This document shows, in pieces, positions 29,522 through 38,117 of a DNA stretch of 64,000 nucleotides. The translations under genes and the position numbers were made by a program. The notes beneath the pieces are model-generated. The model ran no database searches. It was not told the origin of the DNA and saw only the letters and a program-made list of their open reading frames with translations. Within the stretch, counting starts at the first letter, position 1, and every line of letters starts with the position of its first letter. The DNA comes from Flagellimonas sp. MMG031 (lineage in GTDB: Bacteria > Bacteroidota > Bacteroidia > Flavobacteriales > Flavobacteriaceae): assembly GCF_040112705.1 (NCBI RefSeq), contig NZ_CP157804.1:2660001-2724000 (forward strand), in the 5' to 3' direction.

Positions 29522-30022
29522 ATGAAAAAAATCGTTTTAGTTGCGCTAACTACGTTGTTAGGATTCTCCTTTGCCCAAGCACAAGGTGATTTTAACGCAG
29601 GAATCCATGCAGGCTTGCCTGTCGGGGATGCCGGGGACTTTTCAAGCTTTGCCATCGCGGTGGAATTGGGCTATTTATTTGATGTTTCCGACGAATTCAA
29701 AGTGGGCCCAACCTTGGGCTATTCCCATTCCTTTGGGAAAGAAATCGATACGGGAATCGGTACCGTTGATGTTGATGATGTGCAGTTCCTACCTATCGCA
29801 GCCGCCGGGCGATTTCAAATTTCTGATCAATTTTCACTGGGAGCCGACCTTGGTTATGCTCTTGGTATCAGCGATGGAAATGATGGAGGCTTTTATTATT
29901 CCCCAAGAATGGCCTATTCTGTATCAACAGCCCTGGATTTAGTATTGGCGTACAGGGGCGTTTCTTTGGATGGTGGTAGTTGGGATATTCTTTCATTGGG
30001 ATTGGAGTTTGACCTAGACTAA
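29522..30022 (+). CDS. Small outer-membrane beta-barrel protein
   Basis: 166 residues. Signal peptide MKKIVLVALTTLLGFSFAQAQ, then alternating hydrophobic/polar strands (VAVELGYLFD, VGPTLGYSHSFG, FSLGADLGYALG, DLVLAYRGVSL, LSLGLEFDLD) ending in an aromatic/hydrophobic-acidic C-terminus, consistent with an eight-stranded OmpW/OmpX-like barrel. Function unknown. It is followed by a hairpin terminator and then the tRNA-Ser gene. Confidence 0.82.
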   Translation: MKKIVLVALTTLLGFSFAQAQGDFNAGIHAGLPVGDAGDFSSFAIAVELGYLFDVSDEFKVGPTLGYSHSFGKEIDTGIGTVDVDDVQFLPIAAAGRFQISDQFSLGADLGYALGISDGNDGGFYYSPRMAYSVSTALDLVLAYRGVSLDGGSWDILSLGLEFDLD

Positions 30023-30045
30023 AAAGCTAAGAGCAATATTTTTTT

Positions 30046-30077
30046 AAATCCGGTATATGAGAATATATCGGATTTTT
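30046..30077 (+). terminator. Terminator after the beta-barrel gene
   Basis: Long inverted repeat AAATCCGGTATAT / ATATATCGGATTT with a GAGA loop and one mismatch, followed by TTTC. The T run before it suggests bidirectional action. Confidence 0.75.
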
Positions 30078-30109
30078 CTTTTCGGACAACAATAAACAAA
30101 AAAGGTCTT

Positions 30110-30138
30110 TTGGGATAAGAAAAAGCTTTATATATTTG
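30110..30138 (+). promoter_or_regulatory. Promoter of tRNA-Ser
   Basis: TTG at 30110-30112 and TATATTTG at 30131-30138 (exact TAnnTTTG), spacer 18 nt, ending 10 nt before the first base of the tRNA. Confidence 0.7.
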
Positions 30139-30148
30139 CACCCGCTTA

Positions 30149-30233
30149 GGAGGAATGGCAGAGTGGTCGAATGCGGCAGTCTTGAAAACTGTTGAGGGTC
30201 ACACCTCCGGGGGTTCGAATCCCTCTTCCTCCG
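30149..30233 (+). tRNA. tRNA-Ser (anticodon UGA)
   Basis: 85 nt. Acceptor stem GGAGGAA pairs with TTCCTCC (30226-30232), discriminator G at 30233. The anticodon loop CTTGAAA contains TGA in the stem GCAGT/ACTGT. The long variable arm (GAGGGTCACACCTC) is typical of class II tRNA-Ser, and the T-arm is GGGGGTTCGAATCCC. The CCA is not encoded. The 3' end is the attachment site of the island to its right: the last 13 bases plus one more recur at 43481-43494. Confidence 0.97.
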
Positions 30234-30234
30234 C
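30221..30234 (+). other. attL of the tRNA-Ser island
   Basis: CCCTCTTCCTCCGC, the 3' end of tRNA-Ser, is repeated exactly at 43481-43494 beyond the mer operon. The integrase gene reads away from this end. Confidence 0.88.
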
Positions 30235-30258
30235 TGAGAAACAACATCTCAATACATT

Positions 30259-30298
30259 AAACCCTGTAAATCAATAATTTACAGGGTTTTTTATTTTT
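30259..30298 (+). terminator. Terminator downstream of tRNA-Ser, inside the island
   Basis: Perfect inverted repeat AAACCCTGTAAAT / ATTTACAGGGTTT followed by a T-rich run. It lies beyond attL, so it belongs to the inserted DNA and ends the tRNA transcript before the integrase region. Confidence 0.85.
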
Positions 30299-30337
30299 TA
30301 TGATATCAAATAATATCATTTGAAACCATACTTAATA

Positions 30338-30382
30338 GTGCCCCTTTCGGTGCCCCCTATAGCAACTTCAAAAAGGGGCACC
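30338..30382. repeat. Putative integrase arm sites at the left end
   Basis: GTGCCCCTTTCGGTG (30338-30352) recurs exactly at 43403-43417 near the right att site, and an inverted partial copy AAAAAGGGGCACC lies at 30370-30382. A further GGTGCC half-site directly precedes the integrase start. Short repeats flanking both att sites are typical arm-type binding sites of tyrosine integrases; binding is inferred. Confidence 0.6.
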
Positions 30383-30483
30383 TAATCGCTTATATTATTC
30401 TGTTTATCAAGTATTTACAACAAACTCCTTTTAAATTTTTTTTCATAATTTCAAGGTGTTTAATGTTAAATTAGGTGCCTCTT

Positions 30484-31713
30484 ATGGTTTCTCTTCTATT
30501 CTATCTCAGGAAATATAAAAAAGATCGTGTTGGCCGGTCAACTATTTATGTCAGAATTACAATTGATGGCAAGCGTTCAGAATTCAGTACTGGACGCAAG
30601 ATACACCCCAGTATATGGGACGCGGCGTATGGCAAAGCAATAGGTTTTTCCCAGGAAATAAGGCTCTTGAATTCGTATTTAAGCAAAATACGCACTGACC
30701 TTTACCGACATGCGGAGATAGTGAGAGATCGAGATCAAACACTTACCGCGGTGTCACTTAAGGAGTCCTATTTGGGATTGGACAAGCCCAGTAAAATGCT
30801 TTTGGAGATATTTCAAGAACACAATGACAGAGTTAATGAACTGGTAGGAAAAGATTTCGCCCCCGGTACAGCAGAACGATACAGAACAGCAAAAAGTCAT
30901 CTGGCTGAATATTTACAGATCGAACTTCGAAAAAAAGATATACCCGTTGTGGATGTGGATCATTCCTTTATTTCCGGTTTCGAATATTATCTAAAGACGA
31001 AAAGAAAGTGCAGCCATAACACGGCCATCAAATATGTGGTGAACTTTAAAAAGATCATTCGAATTGCCTATGCGAATGGTTGGATCAAAACAGATCCTTT
31101 TGCTAATTGGAAAGCTCGATTAAAAACGGTCGAGCGGGAATTCCTAACCGATGAAGAACTACAACGACTAATGCACCATTCTTTTACTAATGAACGATTG
31201 GAGCATGTAAGAGATTGTTTTGTTTTTTGCTGTTTTACAGGATTGGCCTATGCAGATGTAAAAAAATTGACACATGACGATTTTGTGATAGGGATTGACG
31301 GAGATCTTTGGATCAACACCAAACGTACCAAGACAAAAACAAAAAGTAACATTCCCGTTCTTCCCACTGCATTGATGATTCTTGAAAAATATGAGCACAG
31401 TCCGTTACTTGTAGATAAAAAGGTGTTACCAGTATTGACCAACCAAAAAATGAATGCCTATTTAAAGGAAATAGCGGACCTTAGCGGTATCAACAAACAC
31501 CTGACCACTCATTTGGCCAGACACACTTTTGCGACAACGGTAACTCTTTCCAATGGTGTCTCCATTGAATCGGTAAGTAAAATGTTGGGGCATAAATCAC
31601 TTCGAACCACACAACATTATGCGAAAATATTGAACCGAAAAGTCAGTGAGGATATGCAACTGTTAAAAAAGAAGTTGAGCTTCCAGGAAAAAGTCAAGTC
31701 AAAGAATGCTTAA
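30484..31713 (+). CDS. Tyrosine site-specific integrase of the island
   Basis: 409 residues from ATG 30484; a GTG at 30475 is an alternative. The N-terminal arm-binding domain (LLFYLRKYKKDRVGRSTIYV) and the SAM-like core-binding domain (about 100-195) are typical of Bacteroidota integrases. The catalytic domain has the distal box HLTTHLARHTFATT (H-x-x-R) and GHKSLRTTQHYAKI with the nucleophilic Tyr. The first catalytic Arg, normally in TGLR, is Ala here (FTGLAYADVKKL), a substitution class known from the Bacteroides CTnDOT integrase. It starts about 250 bp inside attL in tRNA-Ser and should catalyse integration there. Confidence 0.93.
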   Translation: MVSLLFYLRKYKKDRVGRSTIYVRITIDGKRSEFSTGRKIHPSIWDAAYGKAIGFSQEIRLLNSYLSKIRTDLYRHAEIVRDRDQTLTAVSLKESYLGLDKPSKMLLEIFQEHNDRVNELVGKDFAPGTAERYRTAKSHLAEYLQIELRKKDIPVVDVDHSFISGFEYYLKTKRKCSHNTAIKYVVNFKKIIRIAYANGWIKTDPFANWKARLKTVEREFLTDEELQRLMHHSFTNERLEHVRDCFVFCCFTGLAYADVKKLTHDDFVIGIDGDLWINTKRTKTKTKSNIPVLPTALMILEKYEHSPLLVDKKVLPVLTNQKMNAYLKEIADLSGINKHLTTHLARHTFATTVTLSNGVSIESVSKMLGHKSLRTTQHYAKILNRKVSEDMQLLKKKLSFQEKVKSKNA

Positions 31714-31990
31714 TCTCATTGTATTAAACTATTATCCATAACTTGTTCTGTGAATTCAACTTAAATTTATGGCAATTGGGAAGCACTCAGTTTACCCAAA
31801 AATTTGAAAGGTTGCTATATCATTTTAACCTTGAGTTTAGTGCCTTATGCAGATACTTTCGTGGTAAGTCCAATCATTCAATGAATGAAAGCATTTGGTT
31901 ATGAATTCTTATCAAAATTTGTAACCTAGAAATAAAACACAGAAAAATGCATTAATATTTCCACCTTGGCAAATAACCCCTTAGCTGCAC

Positions 31991-32563
31991 TTATTCTTCA
32001 TTTGGTTTCCATATTATGATTAATTGAATTATTGAGCCAAGTATCAGCATAAATATCAACTCAACGTTCAAAAGTAGCTTCCCCGCCCCTGAGTAATGTC
32101 TGGACGGAACAAGTGATGTTGATTCATCATGAACGGTCTCCAACAAGCCCTCTATCTTTTCCAAAATCTGGTCCAACAGGGTTTTTAATTCACTTTTATT
32201 CAAAAGAATTTCATCATTCCTCAAACCAGAAGCTTCCAAGTTTGATAAAGTGTTGTAATGACCCTTTATTTTGTTGATTTCCATAGATGCCAAATGAGAT
32301 AATTTAATCGCATCAATATTCAACAGCAACTTCTCTATTTCTTCATTGGTGTATGTACTTGAAGAAGTGCGTGAAGAATCAAGAGAGCATTTTTTTAAGC
32401 TAAAATTGCGGTAAAGTTCATTCAGGTTGTATTGCGCCAGATGCTTTTGTTCACTATCATACAGGATTTTTGAAAAATACCCGTGGTCGAGCCGATTTGT
32501 AAATAGCACCAAGACAAACACAAAAAGTATCGAAATAATCAGCTTTAAATTAAGTTTGCTCAT
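31991..32563 (-). CDS. Two-TM membrane protein with extracytoplasmic helical domain, no output domain
   Basis: 190 residues from the second ATG (MSKLNLKLIISILFVFVL). One helix near the N-terminus (8-25) and one at the C-terminus (ELIFMLILGSIIQLIIIW) enclose about 130 residues of predicted helix (NEEIEKLLLNIDAIKLSHLA, KSELKTLLDQILEKIEGLLE), like the four-helix-bundle sensor domains of chemoreceptors and kinases. Only a few residues (KPNEE) follow the last helix, so there is no signalling output. It is last in the minus-strand cargo block behind the kinase/regulator pair and may be an accessory sensor. No named family recognised. Confidence 0.65.
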   Translation of the reverse strand: MSKLNLKLIISILFVFVLVLFTNRLDHGYFSKILYDSEQKHLAQYNLNELYRNFSLKKCSLDSSRTSSSTYTNEEIEKLLLNIDAIKLSHLASMEINKIKGHYNTLSNLEASGLRNDEILLNKSELKTLLDQILEKIEGLLETVHDESTSLVPSRHYSGAGKLLLNVELIFMLILGSIIQLIIIWKPNEE

Positions 32564-32824
32564 TTTTCCCATGGCTTCTGTTCTTTAAATTGGTTTAGGT
32601 TTCCATATAAAGACCCCTTGTCGTTTCCTTGATTCCCTCCATCATTAGCAAATTCTCGGACCAAATTCAATATATCCGTCATCCGGAGAATCGCAATACA
32701 CAAAATTCAGTGTTTACATATGGGAATTTTATTGATTATAGTTTTGAAACAGTTGATTTCCACTTTAAAATTCACTCCATTCACAAACCCCAAAAAGAGA
32801 AGATGAGCCAAGCCGGCACATTAA

Positions 32825-33664
32825 TCATTTTCTATGTCCTGGCTCATAAATGAGCCTCAAAAATGTGCTGAATCTTTCATTGTCTCTGCTGATTGGCACG
32901 CCTGCAACAATCCCTATCAAAAGATTGTCCATGATTCCAAGTCTCATTTGTGGTCTAATTGTCATATCGAAATAATCTGTTCCAACATTTTTGTTCAATT
33001 CAATGCCAATGAAATTTCTTGTTCCACTGATCATATAGTGAAAATTGGAATTGATCTGCCAATTTGTTTCGACCAAACCATTTGAGAAATGGTGAAGGAA
33101 TTGTGGGCCTGTGTATAGCAATGAATGGAAGTTTGAGCCCCAGCGCTTAGCTACAATGTAAAAGGGGTTGTAAACGTTGCCTGTGAAGAGCTGTTCTGTT
33201 CCATAATTTACAAACTCGGTCAGCTCTAACTCATGGATATATCCAATTGCCATACTCGTATTGAATTTTTCAGATACGAAGAAAGAATACTGTCCCGCGA
33301 TTTTCAGGCTATTGAGTTTACTGGACGGGGCATTTCCATTCATCCCTGAAGGGTAAATGGAAAACGGCAATTCCACTTCCAGGCCCAATCTGTCCAAAGG
33401 CGCCCACTCATATTCCACCAAGGCTTCGTATTCATCGTATACGCTTCTATCCGTAATTCCAAACCCCACGTTCCATTCCTTTTCACCTTTTCTAGCTCCC
33501 AAATCCCGGATTAAGTCAATATAAAGTGGTTCTGCATGCAGTATTTTTACTGGTGCTTGTTTCTCTATTTCATCGATGTATACGCTATCCTGTTCTTTCT
33601 TTTCTGGATTCTGTGCTTTCACACCTAGGATTGCTATCATTAAAAGAACAATCGTCAATCTCAT
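32825..33664 (-). CDS. Outer-membrane beta-barrel-like protein of unknown function
   Basis: 279 residues. Signal peptide MRLTIVLLMIAILGVKAQ. A conserved-looking entry segment HAEPLYIDLIRDLGARKGE is followed by alternating strands typical of a porin-like barrel (EWNVGFGITDR, LGLEVELPFSIYP, MRLGIMDNLLIGIVAGVPI), ending LRLIYEPGHRK. I do not recognise a named function. It lies between the Usp-like protein and the two-TM protein in the island's minus-strand cargo block, so it may be an output of the linked two-component system (inference). Confidence 0.7.
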   Translation of the reverse strand: MRLTIVLLMIAILGVKAQNPEKKEQDSVYIDEIEKQAPVKILHAEPLYIDLIRDLGARKGEKEWNVGFGITDRSVYDEYEALVEYEWAPLDRLGLEVELPFSIYPSGMNGNAPSSKLNSLKIAGQYSFFVSEKFNTSMAIGYIHELELTEFVNYGTEQLFTGNVYNPFYIVAKRWGSNFHSLLYTGPQFLHHFSNGLVETNWQINSNFHYMISGTRNFIGIELNKNVGTDYFDMTIRPQMRLGIMDNLLIGIVAGVPISRDNERFSTFLRLIYEPGHRK

Positions 33665-33852
33665 GTTTTTATATTTATGGTAATTAAATCTTCAATGTTG
33701 TCATTGGTCTTGACCATTGAATAGTCAGTCTGTCAGTAAATTGTAAAACCCAACTTCCCAATGGAAGAAGAATAGCTGACGTCAAATTTTGCCATTCAAT
33801 GACATCGGATAGTTTTTACAACAACAAAATGACGTTGGTTATGGAATTACAA

Positions 33853-34353
33853 TCAAGAACGAAAGACCTTTTGGATAAGGTTGTACAGTCCAGACTTTTG
33901 TCTTTGGGTATTGTGATCTACTTCCTTTTCAATTTTGACCCTTTGGACCTCAGGAACCGTCTTAATTATCAAATCGACAGGGTCAAAAGTATCATCGTGT
34001 GAAAAATCCAAAAATCCTTTTTGGGGAACCACTGCTGTTTGAATTTGATGATGGACTCTAAAATTATCGAAAGCAAGTGAGTTTACACCTGTGAACAGTT
34101 CTGTATAAATGGAGCTGATGTTCCTAAAATACTTTCTCACAAGATCGTCCTTTGCTCGGGCAAAATGCTCATCCCTATGTTCGGTAATGATTTTTACAGG
34201 AGAGAACCAATAAAGCTCGGAGCTCCAGAGTGGCAAATGATATGGATAGACCAATAAAACATCGATGATTTCGTCCGGGTACATTTTAAAGGCTTCTTCA
34301 GCTATTTTTAGTGATTGTGCGCTGAGGTCTGTGGGAATCAAAACTTTTCTCAT
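33853..34353 (-). CDS. Universal stress protein-like protein
   Basis: 166 residues from ATG 34353 (MRKVLIPTDLSAQSLKIAEEA); a GTG at 34377 would add eight basic residues. The first 45 residues match the Usp fold start (beta strand, PTD/FS loop, helix, DVLLVYPYHLPL). The C-terminal ATP-binding motif GxxG(9)GS/T is not seen, so nucleotide binding is doubtful. It is a single domain, shorter than the tandem Usp proteins common in Flavobacteriaceae. It follows the histidine kinase gene by 84 bp on the same strand. Confidence 0.7.
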   Translation of the reverse strand: MRKVLIPTDLSAQSLKIAEEAFKMYPDEIIDVLLVYPYHLPLWSSELYWFSPVKIITEHRDEHFARAKDDLVRKYFRNISSIYTELFTGVNSLAFDNFRVHHQIQTAVVPQKGFLDFSHDDTFDPVDLIIKTVPEVQRVKIEKEVDHNTQRQKSGLYNLIQKVFRS

Positions 34354-34436
34354 AATGTGTTTTTTGATTTTGACCACAAGAATAGCCAGTGAACATTAAA
34401 GGGAAGTAAGAAAGGGATTAGAATCACATTAAAATT

Positions 34437-35822
34437 TCAACGGGCTATTTCATAACCAAGGAAAATGTTGGGCAATTCAACATATACTATAGTACCCATT
34501 CCCAACTTGGAATCTATCCGCATTGTACCTCCATGAAGCCGAACTATTTTTCCGGAAAGGGAAAGACCAAAACCAAAACCTTTAAAAGTTCTTGCATTGG
34601 AGCCCCTGTAGAATGGTTCAAATACACTTTTAAGATCTTTTTCAGGTATTCCAATACCTTTATCTTCTATTTTGACCATTATGATTCCTTCTTCCACGTG
34701 GATACCGATATCAACCTGACCATCCATCGAATACTTAAGCGCATTATCCAGAATGTTCATAAACGCAATGGTGATAAGACTTTGGTTTCCTTTGAAGACA
34801 AGGTCGTCAGCATTTTTGGGCAGATTTTGGAAACAGTAATTGATCCGACTGGACATAACTTTGTCAAAGTTGGACTTTAAATCCATTAATATCTCGTCAA
34901 TCCGAATCATATCAATTTTGAGGCCTTTGGAGTCTTGGTCCGTGTAGGCCAAATTGAAGAGGGAATTAAGGAGGTTGTTAAGCCTGTTTGCCTCCGTTTC
35001 TATAGCTTTCAATGCCAAGATATATTCCTCCTTGTTTCTGGAATTGGCAAGAGCTGTCTCTGCCTGTCCTATAATGGCCGTCAATGGGTTTTTGAGCTCA
35101 TGTGATGCATTTTGGACAAAATTGTTCTTCATTTCAAAAGAAGTTTCCAATCTGTCCAACATATTGTTGAAAGTCTGTGTCAAGTCGGAGAGCTCTCCTT
35201 TTCCACGAACCTTTTCGAGTCTTAGGTTTAAGTTTTCCGCCCTTATCGTGTTTACTTTCCTTATAATTTTAGAAATAGGGCTTAGCGCCTGTTGTGCAAA
35301 ATATTGGCCCAAAATGGATATAAAGACCATACTTATCAAAAAGGCTACAACGAGAATATCCCTGAGATTTTCCAATTTTCCGGAACCATAGAGGTCCTTG
35401 GCGGACATCAAAACCATAAAATCCCCTTGATTATCATTATAGAGCAAACCCGTGTGGTAGAAGTCGCCCAGCTTCGTTTCCGCATACTTCTCCTCAAATA
35501 CTTTTTGCAAGAACTGACTTGGAAAATTGGCTTTAAGCTCTTTTGGAGGAATACCGCTTTCGGTGTCCACAGGATAGATAACTTCTTTTTCATCAGGAAG
35601 TGTCTGCAAATGCCTAAGTCTGATCGCTTCATAGATTTCGATCGTGACTTCATCTTTTTCAAGATAAACTTGGGCAGCGATAGTTGCCCTTTGGCTAAGC
35701 CTTAAGTAGAACTCGTTTTCTGTATATTCCTTGGCAAAGAAGTAAATGGAAAGGAATATCACGATTTGGAGCAAGCCTGTCAGTAGGATAAATATTATTG
35801 TGATTCTAGTTTTTAGTGGCAT
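34437..35822 (-). CDS. Membrane sensor histidine kinase
   Basis: 461 residues. TM1 (8-28), a periplasmic loop of about 125 residues, TM2 (about 155-175, VVAFLISMVFISILGQYFA), HAMP (LSPISKIIRKVNTI), HisKA with the H-box NASHELKNPLTAIIGQ, and HATPase_c with N (MNILDNALKYS), G1 (IEDKGIGIPEKD), F (FEPFYRG) and G2 (GFGFGLSLSGKIV). All catalytic motifs are intact. Together with the adjacent OmpR-type regulator (14 bp upstream) it forms a complete two-component system. The layout resembles metal or envelope-stress kinases such as CusS, but the signal is unknown. Confidence 0.93.
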   Translation of the reverse strand: MPLKTRITIIFILLTGLLQIVIFLSIYFFAKEYTENEFYLRLSQRATIAAQVYLEKDEVTIEIYEAIRLRHLQTLPDEKEVIYPVDTESGIPPKELKANFPSQFLQKVFEEKYAETKLGDFYHTGLLYNDNQGDFMVLMSAKDLYGSGKLENLRDILVVAFLISMVFISILGQYFAQQALSPISKIIRKVNTIRAENLNLRLEKVRGKGELSDLTQTFNNMLDRLETSFEMKNNFVQNASHELKNPLTAIIGQAETALANSRNKEEYILALKAIETEANRLNNLLNSLFNLAYTDQDSKGLKIDMIRIDEILMDLKSNFDKVMSSRINYCFQNLPKNADDLVFKGNQSLITIAFMNILDNALKYSMDGQVDIGIHVEEGIIMVKIEDKGIGIPEKDLKSVFEPFYRGSNARTFKGFGFGLSLSGKIVRLHGGTMRIDSKLGMGTIVYVELPNIFLGYEIAR

Positions 35823-35836
35823 GAGCGCTTCAAATA

Positions 35837-36517
35837 TTATTCCCTGATGACATAACCCATACCAATGACGGTTTGGATTAATTTGTTGTCAAAATCTTTA
35901 TCGATCTTGTTCCGTAAATAGTTGATATATACATCAACGACATTGGTGGCCATATTAAAATTGATGTCCCAGACACTTTCCAAAATGTCAACACGGCTCG
36001 ACACCCTATTTTTGTTCTTCATCAAGAACTCCAGCAAACGAAACTCTGTGGTGGTAAGCTTGATTTCAATCCCACCTCTCTTGACTATTTTAGTATTTGA
36101 GTCCAGTTCCAAATCTTGAACAATTATTTTGCCGCCAATTTTTATGTCTATATTGCTTCTTCTTGTCAAAGCCCGAATTCGTGCCAACAATTCTGAAAAC
36201 TTAAAGGGTTTGACCAGATAGTCATCAGCACCGGAATCCAGTCCCTGTACAATGTTCTCGGTAGTACCCAAAGCTGTTAACATAAGTATAGGGGGCGCAC
36301 TCTCCCTTTTTTTAATCTCTCTCGCTATTTCCCTTCCATCCATTCCTGGTAGGATAATATCAAGTAACACCAAATCGACCGTGTTTTGGTTCAAAAGTTC
36401 AAAGGCCATATTACCATCATATGCCAATAAGGTTGTGTAACCGGTATCTTCTAGTCCTTGCTTGATAAAGATTGCAACATTATGCTCATCCTCTATCACT
36501 AATATGTTTTTTGGCAT
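35837..36517 (-). CDS. OmpR/PhoB-family response regulator
   Basis: 226 residues. The receiver domain has the acidic pair E9/D10, phosphoacceptor Asp53 (VDLVLLDIILPGMDG), Thr in MLTALGT and Lys in DYLVKPFKF. The C-terminal winged helix includes KLTTTEFRLLEFLMKNKNRV and TVIGMGYVIRE. First gene of the minus-strand cargo block; the kinase follows 14 bp later. It probably activates the downstream Usp-like and outer-membrane genes (inference). Confidence 0.95.
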   Translation of the reverse strand: MPKNILVIEDEHNVAIFIKQGLEDTGYTTLLAYDGNMAFELLNQNTVDLVLLDIILPGMDGREIAREIKKRESAPPILMLTALGTTENIVQGLDSGADDYLVKPFKFSELLARIRALTRRSNIDIKIGGKIIVQDLELDSNTKIVKRGGIEIKLTTTEFRLLEFLMKNKNRVSSRVDILESVWDINFNMATNVVDVYINYLRNKIDKDFDNKLIQTVIGMGYVIRE

Positions 36518-36781
36518 ACCTTATTCCGAATTATCATTGAAAATTAGAAGGTTAAAAATAGTTTTTTATGCAGCTAACAAATGAAGGTTTTTTTTCCATT
36601 TTATTGATTCTTTAAAATTAGAGAATTTGAGTTGGTTAAAGATTTCTTTAACTGAAAATATCATGACCCTAAGATTTTGTCATCTCCCAAATCTTACTCC
36701 AAATTTAGCGCACGGATCCTGGCCTATTTTTGCAGTGTTCGGGAAGATAAGCGTACAGCAAAAATAGGATAGGGCGCTGTC
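36518..36781. other. Spacer between cargo and mobilization blocks, with an inverted repeat
   Basis: 264 bp without a gene. An 11-bp perfect inverted repeat, CCTATTTTTGC (36723-36733) and GCAAAAATAGG (36758-36768), surrounds 24 bp. Each arm contains a TATTTTTG element, so the two point toward each other. Purpose unknown; the upstream part should carry the promoter of the response-regulator gene. Confidence 0.55.
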
Positions 36782-37237
36782 CTACTTTTTGCCATTTTCT
36801 TCCAACCATTTTTGGTAGAGTTCCTTTGCCTGTGGGCTCTCATCAAGGAATGCCCCATAATGTCCCATCACACTGTCCTGTCCTTTGATATATGCCGCCT
36901 CTTCTTTCTTTGATATCCTTGATATCTGATATACCGAATAACCAAGCACCAAAAGGACACACACCAACAATCCCCAGAACAGTTTTATGGCCCAACTGGG
37001 CAACAGAAGGGACTTCTCCACCTTCTGGAGGATTCTTTCCATCAATCTTTGCTGTTCCTCAATGTTGGTTTTTTGATTGTTGCCGTACTCCTTTAGAAGA
37101 GCATTTAACTCGCTGGTATCTGGCCTTAATGGAAGGCCTTTCAAATTTTCATGCGCCTTTTCCAATCGGCCGATGCTCTTCTCAAAGCCGTTGATTTCCT
37201 CGGTCAACAGTTCCGCGATTTCATCCAGTTTTGCCAT
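36782..37237 (-). CDS. Coiled-coil membrane protein of the mobilization block (DUF6730-like)
   Basis: 151 residues: an N-terminal helical/coiled-coil region (LLTEEINGFEKSIGRLEKAH, then QQRLMERILQKVEKSLLLP), one membrane helix (about 88-107, LFWGLLVCVLLVLGYSVY) and a soluble C-terminus (PQAKELYQKWLEENGKK). Genes of this type regularly follow relaxase genes in Bacteroidota mobilizable elements. It may link the relaxosome to the membrane; this is inference. It starts 10 bp after the relaxase stop codon. Confidence 0.7.
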   Translation of the reverse strand: MAKLDEIAELLTEEINGFEKSIGRLEKAHENLKGLPLRPDTSELNALLKEYGNNQKTNIEEQQRLMERILQKVEKSLLLPSWAIKLFWGLLVCVLLVLGYSVYQISRISKKEEAAYIKGQDSVMGHYGAFLDESPQAKELYQKWLEENGKK

Positions 37238-37247
37238 GTTGTTGTGT

Positions 37248-38117
37248 TTAGATTCCTATTCCAGTATCCCTGACCACTTTGATGGCCAGTTTGATGGTCT
37301 TCTTTATGATGGTCTGGGTCAAACTTGTTGGGATATTCACGGTCTTGCCCAAAAGTTGCATGCTCTTGTCCTTGGCTATCCGCTGTGCCCTTTCCTTTTC
37401 AAAGTTCATTTGACGTGCAATCCTGCCCATGGACATGGACCGGTGCACCTCGCTTCCCTTTAGGTTGGTCCCCTTGTACTCAAAACGGAAACCCTGCAAT
37501 TGGTTCTGTCTGTTGATGCTCGGGATGACCTTTACGCTGTTCCGCTCCATCGACTTGATGTACTGGTCAAAGTCCCTTGGACGTTCCCTGGCCATGACCT
37601 TTTCATGGATTTTCTGTATTTCCGATCGGATATGTTGCATCCGGTACAGCTTTTCCTGCTGTACTTCCCTTACTGTGTTCAGATCCATCTGTTTGGCCAC
37701 CCGTTCCGCCACTTGTTGGCTCCGCTTTCCAATAAAACTGTCATTGTAGGCCTTGCCCTGAAAGTTTATCCGGTTGGCATACAGATGGACGTGCACATGT
37801 TCCTTGTCCCTATGGACAAAGGCAACCGCTTGGTGCTGCTTGAGGTTCATTTCCTTGAGGAACCTCTCGGTCATTTCCTTGAGCTGTTCCCGTTCCAGTT
37901 TCCTTCCATCCTCGATGGTGGGACTGAGCACAAAGCTGAGCGTGTTCTTCCGGCACAGTTCGTTCTGCTCTTGGATGACCTTGAACTCCTCGGTGATCTC
38001 CCGTGGGGTCTCCCCTGCCAGATATTGGCTGTGGATGATCTCCGATCCTTTCTCCTGGTTCATCCCGTAGCTCATGGAGGCCGAAGTGTGCGATATGGAC
38101 TTTCCCATGCCTATCAT
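37248..38117 (-). CDS. Relaxase/mobilization nuclease
   Basis: 289 residues. The metal-binding three-histidine motif is seen as HRDKEHVHVHLYANR (His107, 109, 111), preceded by LKQHQAVAFV, and a candidate catalytic Tyr17 lies near the N-terminus. The C-terminal ~120 residues are basic and helical. Relaxases nick oriT and pilot the strand into a recipient through a helper type IV system. The ATG overlaps the stop of the MobC-like gene by 4 bp. An inverted repeat just upstream of that gene is an oriT candidate. Confidence 0.88.
   Translation of the reverse strand: MIGMGKSISHTSASMSYGMNQEKGSEIIHSQYLAGETPREITEEFKVIQEQNELCRKNTLSFVLSPTIEDGRKLEREQLKEMTERFLKEMNLKQHQAVAFVHRDKEHVHVHLYANRINFQGKAYNDSFIGKRSQQVAERVAKQMDLNTVREVQQEKLYRMQHIRSEIQKIHEKVMARERPRDFDQYIKSMERNSVKVIPSINRQNQLQGFRFEYKGTNLKGSEVHRSMSMGRIARQMNFEKERAQRIAKDKSMQLLGKTVNIPTSLTQTIIKKTIKLAIKVVRDTGIGI

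Noticed and set aside
31714..31990. Possible gene between integrase and cargo
   Set aside because: 277 bp AT-rich, no open frame with coding features.
32629..32853. 74-codon plus-strand frame between two cargo genes
   Set aside because: Overlaps the 3' end of the barrel gene, composition is unremarkable, and no homology is recognised. It could be checked by transcript data.
33799..34002. 67-codon plus-strand frame opposite the Usp-like gene
   Set aside because: Overlaps a better-supported gene on the other strand; no domain.
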